NCBI GenBank assembly: GCA_028044295.1
Contig: JAOFSE010000001.1
Location: 124,001 to 188,000, forward strand
Reading direction: 5' to 3'
From: Sulfurimonas sp.
GTDB lineage: Bacteria; Campylobacterota; Campylobacteria; Campylobacterales; Sulfurimonadaceae
DNA length: 64,000 bases
In this document: positions 28,665 through 37,850 of the stretch, piece by piece
How the letters are laid out: every line of letters begins with the position of its first letter
Numbering within the stretch: the stretch's first letter is position 1
Translations under genes and position numbers: made by a program
Notes under the pieces: model-generated
The model's database searches: none
What the model saw: the letters and a program-made list of their open reading frames with translations, nothing else
What the model was told of the DNA's origin: nothing

Positions 28665-30473
28665 TTAGTGGCCGTAAAATTTAAAGTTATTTCTACCATT
28701 CTCTTTAGCTCTATACATAGCGACATCTGCATACTTTAAAAGCTCATCAGGCTCAACAGAATCACTAGGGTAGATACTTATTCCTACACTAGCGGACACT
28801 TGAACATTATTTGAATCAATAGAGATATCATCACTTAATACATTAATGACATTTCTAGCTAAGAGTGAAGCATCACTCTCTAGTTTGATATTTTGCATTA
28901 AAATAACAAACTCGTCACCGGCAAGCCTTGCAAGTGTATCTTCTTCGCGTATAACTGATTTTAATCTAGCAGACACCTCTTGTAGTACTTTATCACCAAC
29001 TAAGTGGCCAAGGTTGTCATTAATAGGTTTAAAATTATCCAAATCTATAAACATAAGGGCAAAAGATTTTTTATTTCTATGTGATATGCTTATAGATTGT
29101 TGAAGCCTATCTGTAAATAATGCTCTATTTGGAAGCATAGTCAGAACATCATGATTCGCTTTATAGTCTAAAAGAATTTTTTCACTCAGTAGCTCTTCTT
29201 CACGTATCTTCAATTGGGTTATGTCTTTGATGAGAGCATGTATAACCGATTTCCCAGCAATATCGATAATTGTGACTGTTACACCTACCCACAAGTCCTC
29301 TTTATTTACTCTTGATAGTTTCCACTCAAAATTATTGAGTCCATCACCCTTGACATTTTGTAGCATACGCTCAATCTCATCATCAGACTCAACACCTTCG
29401 TTTTGGAACTTAGGAGATATATCAGATAGAGATTTACCAATAAGTTGATTTTTATCGTTATATCCTATCATACTAACAATAGCTTCATTACATTGGTTTA
29501 TAATTTGGTCTTCTATGATAATAATACCATCAGATGCCTTCTCAAAGATAATTTCAAAAGCTTTATTTTGATCTTCAACTTCTTTTTCAAGGCCAATATT
29601 TAATAGTAAACGATTTTTTAGACTTATATAGACAATTAAACTGATTATAAAAAAGAGTACAAAAAATAGTATGTTAAGTACTATGTATTCTTTTATTGAG
29701 TCTTTAACATAGAGACTTTCTGTATATGATACTAAATACGCTATAGTCTTTTTGTCTTTAATATTTTTTATTGGTAAAAAAGCAACTATTTGTCCAGAGT
29801 CCTCTAGCGCAAAAGAGTTTTTATGTTTAATATTTTTATAGATATCATCTTTTAAATTATAGTTTAAATCTAACTCTGTTTTAGTGATGGAGTCGTTTCT
29901 ATTCATACTGTTTACATTATGAAGAAAATCTTCATGCTCTATACTTTGTATGTAGTTAACCATGCCTTTCATCTTCCAAATATTTGTTTGGAAAACACTT
30001 TTGTTAAGTATAAAGTGTGCTTTAGTCTTATACAAATTGTGCATATGTCTTTGTAGTACTTCTGATGAAAATGCAATATCAACAGCACCTAAGTACTCAC
30101 CCTTATAAAATATTGGAAAAATATTACGAAAGGCATGCATTATTTTTCCCTCTTCTAGTCCTCTGATAATTTTTTTCTCACTATTGACATATTTGAAGCT
30201 ATACCTTACTTTTGAGAGGTCGTCATTGAATTTACTTGGTTTATGCATTCTTAAAAATGTTTTATTGTTTTCAAATGCAAAAAGAGTGATGATTACGCCA
30301 AACTTTTTTAAGTCATCAAAGTAGGGCTTTATAGTATTAAATATTTTTTTACGAATCGGTATAAGTGAAGAGTCGTTTTTTGAGTGTTTAGCACTATATA
30401 AAAGCTTTAGTATCTCTTCTCTATCGATAACTGTGCTTTTTATACTATTAGATATTATTTCAAACCTATTCAT
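28665..30473 (-). CDS. Diguanylate cyclase with Cache-like sensor and PAS (N-terminus lost to a nonsense codon)
   Basis: 602 residues as an open frame: a periplasmic double-Cache-type sensor (dCache_3-like FLRMHKPSKFNDDLSKVR, GLEEGKIMHAFRNIFPIFYKGEYLGAVDI), a membrane helix near 262-285, a PAS domain near 300-420 and a GGDEF domain with active-site AGDEF. A product-inhibition site RxxD (REED) stands five residues before it. AGDEF is an accepted variant of GGDEF, so it may make c-di-GMP. The first membrane helix needed for a Cache sensor is absent from this frame but present just upstream behind an in-frame TAG (see next entry), so the protein is probably mislocalised or not made from this start. 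Confidence 0.8.
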   Translation of the reverse strand: MNRFEIISNSIKSTVIDREEILKLLYSAKHSKNDSSLIPIRKKIFNTIKPYFDDLKKFGVIITLFAFENNKTFLRMHKPSKFNDDLSKVRYSFKYVNSEKKIIRGLEEGKIMHAFRNIFPIFYKGEYLGAVDIAFSSEVLQRHMHNLYKTKAHFILNKSVFQTNIWKMKGMVNYIQSIEHEDFLHNVNSMNRNDSITKTELDLNYNLKDDIYKNIKHKNSFALEDSGQIVAFLPIKNIKDKKTIAYLVSYTESLYVKDSIKEYIVLNILFFVLFFIISLIVYISLKNRLLLNIGLEKEVEDQNKAFEIIFEKASDGIIIIEDQIINQCNEAIVSMIGYNDKNQLIGKSLSDISPKFQNEGVESDDEIERMLQNVKGDGLNNFEWKLSRVNKEDLWVGVTVTIIDIAGKSVIHALIKDITQLKIREEELLSEKILLDYKANHDVLTMLPNRALFTDRLQQSISISHRNKKSFALMFIDLDNFKPINDNLGHLVGDKVLQEVSARLKSVIREEDTLARLAGDEFVILMQNIKLESDASLLARNVINVLSDDISIDSNNVQVSASVGISIYPSDSVEPDELLKYADVAMYRAKENGRNNFKFYGH

Positions 30474-30506
30474 ACTTACTTTGTATGTATTTTCTAGATG
30501 CTCAAT

Positions 30507-30629
30507 CTACTTTGTCAAAGCACTTGTTTTACGAACTTGCATCTCTTTTGATGTAACTAAGAAAACTGTAGCCATTAAAAATAAAAAAGTACTAATAATG
30601 ATTAATTTAAGCAATAATAATCTATCCAT
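30507..30629 (-). pseudogene. Detached N-terminal anchor of the diguanylate cyclase, ended by an in-frame amber codon
   Basis: Reading the minus strand from ATG at 30629, 40 codons give MDRLLLLKLIIISTFLFLM and on to TSALTK, a clear membrane anchor, then TAG at 30509-30507. The same frame continues for 11 codons (IEHLENTYKVS) straight into the Met at 30473 of the cyclase gene. A single C-to-T change (CAG to TAG) explains the break. The intact gene would run from 30629 to 28665 and have the classical TM-Cache-TM-PAS-GGDEF plan. A sequencing error cannot be excluded. Confidence 0.75.
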
Positions 30630-30701
30630 ATTTAATGATACATGAATAAATATAATACTTATCTTAATAGTATGCTTATTAAATTGGATAGATTTTTTTA
30701 C

Positions 30702-30729
30702 TTGACAAGCTGTTTAAATATTTTATGTT
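30702..30729 (+). promoter_or_regulatory. Probable promoter of the 88-aa exported protein
   Basis: Perfect TTGACA at 30702-30707 and TATGTT at 30724-30729 with a 16-base spacer, 13 bases before the ATG at 30742. The -35 is unusually good for this phylum. Upstream, CTTATCTTAATAGTATGCTTATTA contains two similar CTTAT boxes that might be an operator. Confidence 0.4.
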
Positions 30730-30741
30730 AGAATTCCACTT

Positions 30742-31008
30742 ATGAAATTAAATGTACTTTTATCTATATTTTTTCTTATTACAACAACTTTTGCATCTAT
30801 CCACGAGGTAGAGCATATTGAGCATTCTGATGATTCAACATGTTTAGTATGTCATGTAGGCGACAACTTATCATGTGGCGATGCTGTTGAAAAAGTAAAA
30901 CAAGTTGAAACAATTAACTTTGAAGCGATAGTACAAAACACTCAAATCATAAACCTACATGTAAAAGAAAAATCTAACCAAAACCGCGCACCTCCAGCTC
31001 TATCCTAA
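30742..31008 (+). CDS. Small exported His/Cys-rich protein
   Basis: 88 residues with a signal peptide (MKLNVLLSIFFLITTTFA) and a mature start HEVEHIEHSDDSTCLVCHVGDNLSCGD: three His and two Cys in CLVC spacing, plus one later Cys. This resembles the small DUF2946-like exported proteins found next to metal-linked outer-membrane genes. Metal binding in the periplasm is a reasonable guess and nothing more. The C-terminal part (VKEKSNQNRAPPALS) is probably unstructured. It is followed after 67 bases by an outer-membrane barrel gene on the same strand. Confidence 0.7.
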   Translation: MKLNVLLSIFFLITTTFASIHEVEHIEHSDDSTCLVCHVGDNLSCGDAVEKVKQVETINFEAIVQNTQIINLHVKEKSNQNRAPPALS

Positions 31009-31075
31009 ACCCCAAAAAATATAAAATAAAAACTTTACAAAAATAAATAAATTATTATACAAACAGGATAGAAAT

Positions 31076-32098
31076 ATGAAAAATAAGTCAATAAATAAAT
31101 TAAGTATCGCATGCCTAGTGGCATTAACAACTGTATCTTCAACTTGGGCCTGTAATGCTTCACACGTTTTAGGTGTTGGAAGTGGAAATACTGCTACTGC
31201 ATACACTATATCTGCAAATACTATGGATGAGGGTGGCATGTATGTTGGTATGAACTATGAAACATTACGTAATAAATTTCTTACAGATGCAGCTATATTA
31301 TCAGCTCTAAACGCTGGTTCTGAACATTTACATGGTGTTGATGCTGTTAACACTTTTGCTCTCTCAGCTTCTTACGGAATCACTAATGATTTAACAGTAA
31401 ATGTACAACTACCTTTTACTTCTCGTAAAGGTATCCGTGCTGGTGAAGATGATGGTGGTGGACCTGAGGTTCACCGTCATAATGATGTCGAAGAATTAGG
31501 TGATATGGCTGCTCTTTTTCAGTACAAAGTATATGACCAAGATAAGTTCAAAGTAGCTCTTTTAGGAGGATTTAAAGCACCTACTGGAGTAGATGATGAT
31601 ACATTTGAAGGTGAAATACTTGAAACTGACCTACAATCAGGTACTGGTTCATGGGATTTCTTCGCGGGTGTTGCTGTTACAAAAGATTTTGAAGACTTTT
31701 CACTTCACTCAGACTTTTTGTATAAGTACAATGGTAAGGGTGCTAGAAGTAGTGAGTTAGGAGATGTATTTACTTACAATGTAGCACTTTCATATAATCT
31801 AATAGGTCATGAATCTCACAAACTACTTAAGGGACTCGATGAAGAAAATCATTCTGGATACTCTCTAGATACTTTTGTTGAACTTAATGGTGAAATAGCT
31901 GATGAAGACCATTTTGATGGTGTACAAGCTGCTAATACAGGACATCACGTTATCTATGCTACAACAGGTCTGTCATTGTCTACTGAAGAGAACTACTCAC
32001 TCTTTTTTGCTATTTCAGTACCAGTGTATCAAGATATGAAGGGTGAACAAAACTATATAAGCTATAGATCAACTTTTGGTATAGGAAAAAGCTTTTAG
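31076..32098 (+). CDS. Outer-membrane beta-barrel protein (transporter-like)
   Basis: 340 residues with a signal peptide (KLSIACLVALTTVSSTWA) and then alternating strands typical of a barrel: FALSASYGITNDLTVNVQLPFT, YKVALLGGFKAPTG, FSLHSDFLYKYNG, ending in a final strand with terminal F (YRSTFGIGKSF). It resembles the family annotated as transporter or MetA-pathway of phenol degradation protein. His-rich loops (SEHLHGVDA, GPEVHRHNDVEELGD, ESHKLL, EENHSGY, DEDHFDG) suggest metal contact. Substrate unknown. A hairpin follows the stop. Confidence 0.75.
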   Translation: MKNKSINKLSIACLVALTTVSSTWACNASHVLGVGSGNTATAYTISANTMDEGGMYVGMNYETLRNKFLTDAAILSALNAGSEHLHGVDAVNTFALSASYGITNDLTVNVQLPFTSRKGIRAGEDDGGGPEVHRHNDVEELGDMAALFQYKVYDQDKFKVALLGGFKAPTGVDDDTFEGEILETDLQSGTGSWDFFAGVAVTKDFEDFSLHSDFLYKYNGKGARSSELGDVFTYNVALSYNLIGHESHKLLKGLDEENHSGYSLDTFVELNGEIADEDHFDGVQAANTGHHVIYATTGLSLSTEENYSLFFAISVPVYQDMKGEQNYISYRSTFGIGKSF

Positions 32099-32114
32099 TA
32101 CTTTAGTTAAGTCA

Positions 32115-32138
32115 AGCAGATATTTTAAATTATCTGCT
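32115..32138. terminator. Bidirectional hairpin after the barrel gene
   Basis: AGCAGATA, an eight-base TTTTAAAT loop, then TATCTGCT: a perfect 8-bp stem between two converging genes. Its right arm touches the stop codon of the HD-GYP gene on the minus strand. Confidence 0.55.
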
Positions 32139-33591
32139 ACTTATCTCGTATGTGATCAAAGAAGTTGTCACTGAGTTCAATGTATCTAGACTCAATATTT
32201 ACACTCGTGTTATCAAATGCAGAAGGTGTCGTTATTGCTATGTCTAAAGGCTTGTCTGATATTAAAATAAAAGTATCTCCATGAATACGAAATTGTTTTA
32301 CATCTGGATAAATTTCAGATAGATAATTTGAAAACTCTTGAATTAATTTATCACCATTGTCCCAACCATGCTTTTTGTTATATTGTGAAAAATTTCTCAA
32401 AAAGTTTACACATGTATAGTATTGAGTGTCATCTGATATGGATTGAATAAAAAGTTTTAAATAGTCTTTATTATATTGATGTGTTAATGGATCATGAAAA
32501 AAGTATGCAAATCGCTCATCTTCCATATTACCTTTAGGTAACTGAGTTATAGTGTCATCTAACTCAACGTTTAATAGTGCTTTACATGCTGCAGGAACTA
32601 TCTCTGGGTCAAACTGAGATCCACTTAGGCTTTCTATCTCTTTTATAGCGTTCTTAGGTGTTATACGACCCTTATATATTCTATTTGTAGTCATTGCATC
32701 AAAGGAATCAGCAATTATCATAATCCTACCTAGTAGTGGAATCTCACTCCCGCTTAAACCATTTGGGTATCCATTACCATCATGTCTTTCGTGATGTGTA
32801 GCTACTATTGTACTTATCTCATCATACATGGGTATTTTAGAAAGTAGGTCATAGCTAACCGTAACATGATTTTTAATAAGGTGATATTCACTTGGGGTTA
32901 GCTTACCTGGTTTTAGCAATATAGCATCAGGTGTTGTAACTTTGCCGATATCATGTAGCATTCCTGCTCTATAAATAAGATCACACTCTTTATCACTTAG
33001 GTTCATTTCCTTTGCAATTAACATACTGTAATTAGCGACTCGATCAGAATGACCACCAGTGTAAGTATCTCTTGTCTCTACAAGCTCAACCATAGCGTGA
33101 ACAGTCAGTTCATAATTTTCTTTTATGTATTGAGTTTTGTCTTCTAGCATATTCTCAAGGTTTATACTGTAGTTGATATTTTGTTGATTTATATGTATAT
33201 TGTGTACTACTTTAAATAAAATGGAATTTACCTGTTCGTAGATAATTGGTTTGAGAATATACTCAGAAATACCTAGATGTATTGTTTCTAATAAATACTC
33301 TGCTTCGGTGTGTGCAGATATAACAATGATGTTTTGCTCTGAATTAATGTTTTTTATTGCTGTAATCATCTCAATACCATTCATGATTGGCATGTTTATA
33401 TCACTTAGCACTATGTCGAAACTACTGGAATTATATTTTTTTAGTCCATCTTTACCATCAAAAGCAACTTCAACATGATTAAAAAATTTATTGAGATATA
33501 TAGCTACTGAATTATTTAAATCCTGGTCGTCTTCAACATATAAAACATTTAAATTTTCAGAGTATTTTTTAAGAAGTTTTATGTCAACCAT
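32137..33591 (-). CDS. Response regulator with HD-GYP phosphodiesterase and degenerate GGDEF-like tail
   Basis: 484 residues. Receiver domain 14-130 with phospho-Asp in LSDINMP (D64) and DD near 21; HD-GYP domain about 165-345 with RAGMLHDIGKVTTPDAIL and HHERHDGNGYPNGL, both intact, so it should cleave c-di-GMP; then a tail (FFHDPLTHQYNKDYL, RNFSQYNKKHGWDNGDKLIQEF, FRIHGDTFILIS) that follows the GGDEF fold but has RIHGDTF in place of the catalytic motif. Last gene of a seven-gene run; overlaps the preceding receiver gene by eight bases. Phosphorylation by the kinase encoded upstream is expected. Confidence 0.88.
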   Translation of the reverse strand: MVDIKLLKKYSENLNVLYVEDDQDLNNSVAIYLNKFFNHVEVAFDGKDGLKKYNSSSFDIVLSDINMPIMNGIEMITAIKNINSEQNIIVISAHTEAEYLLETIHLGISEYILKPIIYEQVNSILFKVVHNIHINQQNINYSINLENMLEDKTQYIKENYELTVHAMVELVETRDTYTGGHSDRVANYSMLIAKEMNLSDKECDLIYRAGMLHDIGKVTTPDAILLKPGKLTPSEYHLIKNHVTVSYDLLSKIPMYDEISTIVATHHERHDGNGYPNGLSGSEIPLLGRIMIIADSFDAMTTNRIYKGRITPKNAIKEIESLSGSQFDPEIVPAACKALLNVELDDTITQLPKGNMEDERFAYFFHDPLTHQYNKDYLKLFIQSISDDTQYYTCVNFLRNFSQYNKKHGWDNGDKLIQEFSNYLSEIYPDVKQFRIHGDTFILISDKPLDIAITTPSAFDNTSVNIESRYIELSDNFFDHIRDK

Positions 33592-33985
33592 TACTTTTAC
33601 TCTCTACTAGTTTTACCAGTAGATCTGTTAAGTTGTCAAAACCAAATGGTTTATTTATTACCATGGCATTTTTTTCCATGTCATTTTTGTATTGTTCATG
33701 TGCGCCTGACATAACGACTACAAATACCTCTTGGTTTAAAGACCTGATATTTTTAATTAGTTCAACACCATTCATTTTAGGCATACTCAAGTCTGTTAAA
33801 ACCATGTCAAAGTGACCTTTTTTATTGAACTTTTCTAAAGCATCTATTCCGTTCTCTGCACCTTCCACATTTTTAAAAAAACTACTTGCAAATCTAATTA
33901 TTGAGTTACGTACATCTTCTTCATCATCAACAACTAGTATACTATACGATGAAACCTGTTCTCTAAGTGTTTTTAAGTCAATCAT
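33584..33985 (-). CDS. Single-domain response regulator (receiver only)
   Basis: 133 residues, one CheY-like receiver: acidic pair DDEED near residue 20, phospho-Asp D65 in LTDLSMP, Thr/Ser switch in VVMSGAH and the Lys in NKPFG. No output domain, so it acts through protein contacts or as a phosphate shuttle or sink. It lies between another lone receiver (six bases upstream) and the HD-GYP regulator (overlap). Confidence 0.9.
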   Translation of the reverse strand: MIDLKTLREQVSSYSILVVDDEEDVRNSIIRFASSFFKNVEGAENGIDALEKFNKKGHFDMVLTDLSMPKMNGVELIKNIRSLNQEVFVVVMSGAHEQYKNDMEKNAMVINKPFGFDNLTDLLVKLVESKSNG

Positions 33986-33991
33986 GTTCGC

Positions 33992-34402
33992 TTATAGCCC
34001 TTTCTGAATTACTAGCATTTCTAGCATTGATGTCATATTATTAATATTTACTGGTTTCTCAAGATAAAGATCGTAATTAGCATTAGTATGATCATAAAGT
34101 TCATAAGAACCTGTCATAAGAGCGATGAAAATTTCTTTATGCTTTTCTTGTAGTTTATCAGATAATTCTAAACCATTCATTTTTGGCATTCTTATATCTG
34201 ATAATATAAGATCGTAGGGTGAATTTGTATTGACCTTATTAAAAGCATCTTCCCCATCTACAGCACTATCAACATTATTACAAAACTTTTTCATAAATTT
34301 AATTGATTGTTCTCTTATAGCATTTTCATCATCTACAACTAGAATGTTAAGTGAAGCGACTTTTTGACGTAATTTTTGTAATTGATTCATATTATTTATC
34401 AC
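33992..34402 (-). CDS. Single-domain response regulator (receiver only)
   Basis: 136 residues: DDENAI near residue 24, phospho-Asp D69 in LSDIRMP, switch Thr in LMTGSYE, Lys in LEKPVN. Similar in layout to the next receiver, hinting at duplication. Starts 11 bases inside the kinase gene, so production is coupled to it. Confidence 0.9.
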   Translation of the reverse strand: MINNMNQLQKLRQKVASLNILVVDDENAIREQSIKFMKKFCNNVDSAVDGEDAFNKVNTNSPYDLILSDIRMPKMNGLELSDKLQEKHKEIFIALMTGSYELYDHTNANYDLYLEKPVNINNMTSMLEMLVIQKGL

Positions 34403-36203
34403 TTTTTATGGTTTGTGGTAGTGTAACTCGAAAGCAAACACCTTGGTCTATATCAATAATGTCTATTTCACCTAGTAAATGTTTTTCAACAATTGTTTTT
34501 GTCATATAAAGACCTAGTCCTGTACCAATTTTTAGACCTTTAGTTGAGAAGTAAGGATCAAAAACTTTACTTTTGATATCTTGATCAATACCACCTCCAT
34601 TGTCACTAACACTGATAATGATATTTTCATCAATATTTTCAACAACTACTTTTATATAAGCATTATCAGTTCCTTGTTCTTCTAGCGCTTCTTTAGAGTT
34701 TTTTAAGAAGTTTATAATAACTTGTAGTAATTCTCTAGAGTATGTAGTTATAGTTTTTTCTATATCGCATGAAACTATAAGCTCAATATTATTATTTGAA
34801 ATGTTTTTACCCATCAGTTCTTTTGCTTCAAAAATTACATCACAAACATTGATTGTATCCATATCCTTATTTGGACGGAAAAAGTTTTTAAAGTCATCAA
34901 TTGTTTTAGATAGATATTCTGCTTGTTTTAAAATGTCTTGAGCATCGTGTTTAAAGTTCTCAATTTTGACTTCATCAAGACCAATATCTACTAGCATGTT
35001 GTTTGCGCCCATAGCAATAACAGTAATAGGTTGTCTCCATTGATGAGCTATCATACTTATCATTTCACCCATCGCAACATGTCTAGATTGAGCTATTAGT
35101 AACTCCTCTTGTTCATGTAGCTCAAGTTCAAGCTCTTTTTGTTTAGTTATATCTGTATGGAAGCCAACCATACGAACAGCTTTTCCATCTTCATTAAAAA
35201 TTGTATTTCCTCTAGATAAAATCCATACCCAGCTTCCATTTTTATGTCTGAGCCTATGTATGTTCTCAAAAGGGGTGTTTGGCGAATTATGACTATCTAT
35301 AATATCTTGTTTAGTTTTTTCTATATCATCTGGATGAAGGATACTTTCCCAGCTTTTGAATTCATTTTTAAACTCACTATCTTGATATCCTAGCATGCTT
35401 TTCCAAGGTACTGAAAAAAAGACCTTATGGTTTTCTATATCCCAATCCCAGAGGCCATCTTTAGTTCCATTTACTGCTAGTTCAAGTCTCTCCGTAACAT
35501 TTTTAAGTTTTTTTGATGATTCTTGGAGTTCAGATTCACGCAATGAAATTTTATCACTCATTGTTTGTATACTATTACCAAGTAGACCAATTTCATCGCT
35601 ATTGAGTGTTAACTTAATATCTGAGTATTTACCACTAGCAATAATTTCAGTTGATTTAACTAAAGTTTCTACTGGACGTATTATTGTTCTGTTTAACATG
35701 AACCATAGTACTAAAATTACTAGAGATATTTCTATGGTTGTTAAGAGTATCGATGCTTTAAGCTCTTCATTGAGCCTTTGTGTAATAAGTTTGTGTGATA
35801 AGTATAACTTAACATGTCCAATTTTAACTTCATTATGAAGAATATTTTTTTCTCTTACTATATGATGTTCTTGATGGTGATTATCACCAGAATCATCTTT
35901 GTCTATATTTATGTTAATGTCACCAATAGTTCCTTTTACATAAATTGCGTGCACTTGTTCAACTTTAGACTCACTCTGTAAAGTATGTTCTATCAGTTCT
36001 TCACTTAACTCCCATAGTGGTACTTCAAGTTCAGCAGAGAGTCTTTCTATGATGACATCAGCTCGCGTATTAAGATCTTTTAATAACTGAGATTCAAGTT
36101 CCGTATATCTGTACCCTTGTAGTAGTACTGAAAAGAATATAACTATTAAACTCATATTTAGTATTATTTTAACACGTAAACTATTCCAAGTAAGATTGTT
36201 CAT
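34392..36203 (-). CDS. Membrane PAS sensor histidine kinase
   Basis: 603 residues. Membrane helices at about 13-30 and 150-170 enclose a periplasmic domain with a His-rich loop (DDSGDNHHQEHHIVRE); then HAMP, a PAS domain (LAVNGTKDGLWDWDIENHKVFFSVPW, near 235-350), HisKA with phospho-His about residue 386 in the H-box IAHQWRQPI, and HATPase with SDNGGGID, FDPYFSTKG and GTGLGLYMT. The HQWRQP box is common in Campylobacterota kinases. Its start overlaps the end of the binding-protein gene by one base, pointing to that protein as its periplasmic input. Confidence 0.9.
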   Translation of the reverse strand: MNNLTWNSLRVKIILNMSLIVIFFSVLLQGYRYTELESQLLKDLNTRADVIIERLSAELEVPLWELSEELIEHTLQSESKVEQVHAIYVKGTIGDININIDKDDSGDNHHQEHHIVREKNILHNEVKIGHVKLYLSHKLITQRLNEELKASILLTTIEISLVILVLWFMLNRTIIRPVETLVKSTEIIASGKYSDIKLTLNSDEIGLLGNSIQTMSDKISLRESELQESSKKLKNVTERLELAVNGTKDGLWDWDIENHKVFFSVPWKSMLGYQDSEFKNEFKSWESILHPDDIEKTKQDIIDSHNSPNTPFENIHRLRHKNGSWVWILSRGNTIFNEDGKAVRMVGFHTDITKQKELELELHEQEELLIAQSRHVAMGEMISMIAHQWRQPITVIAMGANNMLVDIGLDEVKIENFKHDAQDILKQAEYLSKTIDDFKNFFRPNKDMDTINVCDVIFEAKELMGKNISNNNIELIVSCDIEKTITTYSRELLQVIINFLKNSKEALEEQGTDNAYIKVVVENIDENIIISVSDNGGGIDQDIKSKVFDPYFSTKGLKIGTGLGLYMTKTIVEKHLLGEIDIIDIDQGVCFRVTLPQTIKSDK

Positions 36204-36997
36204 TAGTAGTTATCCTCTGTATCTATTGTATAGATGTATGTGAATTTTTTTAAATCATTAAACCATTGACCTGGAATATCTGTTTTATAATATTTTTGAA
36301 GTATTTTTTTATAAATACCATTTTCGATTATTTTGTTAAGTCCATTTTTGTATTTTAATGCAATTTCTTTTGCGTTTGGATAGTTAATGTCTAGTAAAAT
36401 GGCTATGGGTGATGCCGAATTATCAAGAAGCTTAGCGTTGATGTTGTGATTATTATGCATTATAGTCCTACCTGCCAAGTCTAATTTTAAAACTAAATCC
36501 AAACGATTTGCTATTAGTTTCTTAAGGAGTGAATCATTATATGCGCTCTCTTCAAAGTGCACAAACTTATTTGATAAGTTAATGTTGGATTTTGTACCTT
36601 TTAAAATTCCAACTCTAAGTTGTTCTTTACGCTTGTTTTCTAAGATATTATTCACATCATTTCTGTAGGATAATAGAATATTATAGCTAACAGCAATAGG
36701 AATAATCTGCAGAAATTCTTGATTGGGCATATAAAAAAGAGGGTTTCCTATATCGTTGTTTGTAGTATCTGCTATAAGACGTTTAAGTGGTACAAATTGG
36801 ATTTGGGTTTTTATGTTTTCTTCTTTAGATATCGCTTGTATGATTTCAGAACCCATACCTCCGCTAGGAAGAGATTTTGACCATACTGGAAAGCTCTCAT
36901 TTACTTGTAGTACTACTATATCGTCTTGAGAATACAAGGGGTTAAGCAGTATACAAAAAAGTAAAATTAATGTTAATGATATATTTTTAATTTTCAT
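36203..36997 (-). CDS. Periplasmic solute-binding protein-like sensor component (family 3 type)
   Basis: 264 residues with a signal peptide (ISLTLILLFCILLNPLYS) and the fold pattern of SBP_bac_3: VNESFPVWSKSLPSGGMGSEIIQAISKEE, a hinge near YNILLSYRND and a C-terminal ALKYKNGLNKIIENGIYKKILQKYY, the usual last helix. There is no permease or ATPase gene nearby, so it probably serves signalling. It shares its plan with the next protein upstream and lies directly before the kinase. Confidence 0.75.
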   Translation of the reverse strand: MKIKNISLTLILLFCILLNPLYSQDDIVVLQVNESFPVWSKSLPSGGMGSEIIQAISKEENIKTQIQFVPLKRLIADTTNNDIGNPLFYMPNQEFLQIIPIAVSYNILLSYRNDVNNILENKRKEQLRVGILKGTKSNINLSNKFVHFEESAYNDSLLKKLIANRLDLVLKLDLAGRTIMHNNHNINAKLLDNSASPIAILLDINYPNAKEIALKYKNGLNKIIENGIYKKILQKYYKTDIPGQWFNDLKKFTYIYTIDTEDNY

Positions 36998-37009
36998 TTA
37001 ATAGTTCAT

Positions 37010-37840
37010 TTATTTTAGTAAACTTTTGAGTTCTTCAATATATTGAGATGTGTAGTTCGTTTTGCCTTGGTACTTTTCAATAATATTTTGATATTTTCCA
37101 TTCTTAATAATATGTAAAAGACCTTTACGAAATTTCTTGGAAATTTCTTTACCGTTTTTATTTTTTAGATTAAAGAGAATAGAACAAATTGATTTTTGTG
37201 GTTTAGAGTCTATAAGTACTAAGTTATCTTTGTTTGATGCAAAACTTGAATTAATCATAAATGATGCACTTAAAACAGGTTCTTTAATAAAGTCTACCTT
37301 TTTAGAGATTAGCTTTTTAAAAAGAAAACGAGACTCTGCGCGAACAACTTTAATATCTGACTTATTATATTTTTCTACGTTTTCTCCACTATGTGCACCG
37401 TAGGTCATACCTTTTAAAGTGGATATATTCTCTGAATAGGGAATACCATTTGGGTGTGAGGGTTTATAGTATATATAATTTTCACGGATAAGGGCTACTG
37501 GTATTGAAATTATACTTTTGTTTGAGTTTTTTGATAAATTCCAGTTTATACCTAATGCCGCAAGTGTATTTTCTTGAGTTATATAATAGTTAATCATTTT
37601 TTTAACAGGATAAGTTGTTAAGGTGACCTTTTCACCTTCAGTATCTAGAGCTGTTTTTACAATCTCGAAAATCATACCACCGCTCGGAGTATTATTTGAA
37701 TAAAGCGGTTCTATATCTAATGATACTATCTCGTTATCTAATGGTTGAAAAACATTTGTTGTGACTCTAGGTCCAGATGCAAAAAGTGATGTTGATATAG
37801 CAAGTGTTAGCGCTGCTGACTTTATAAATAAATTTTTCAT
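37010..37840 (-). CDS. Periplasmic solute-binding protein-like protein, paralog
   Basis: 276 residues, signal peptide (SAALTLAISTSLFASG), then the same arrangement as its neighbour: NNTPSGGMIFEIVKTALDTEGEKVTLTTYPVKKMINYY, SIPVALIRENYIYYKP, GMTYGAHSGENVEKYNKSDIKVV and the final KFRKGLLHIIKNGKYQNIIEKYQ. Twelve bases separate the two genes, consistent with tandem duplication. The ligand is unknown. Confidence 0.75.
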   Translation of the reverse strand: MKNLFIKSAALTLAISTSLFASGPRVTTNVFQPLDNEIVSLDIEPLYSNNTPSGGMIFEIVKTALDTEGEKVTLTTYPVKKMINYYITQENTLAALGINWNLSKNSNKSIISIPVALIRENYIYYKPSHPNGIPYSENISTLKGMTYGAHSGENVEKYNKSDIKVVRAESRFLFKKLISKKVDFIKEPVLSASFMINSSFASNKDNLVLIDSKPQKSICSILFNLKNKNGKEISKKFRKGLLHIIKNGKYQNIIEKYQGKTNYTSQYIEELKSLLK

Positions 37841-37850
37841 TTTCTTTTCC

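Noticed and set aside
30433..30645. 70-codon plus-strand frame upstream of the exported small protein
   Set aside because: It lies antisense to the diguanylate cyclase start and its lost anchor; that minus-strand reading is far more convincing.
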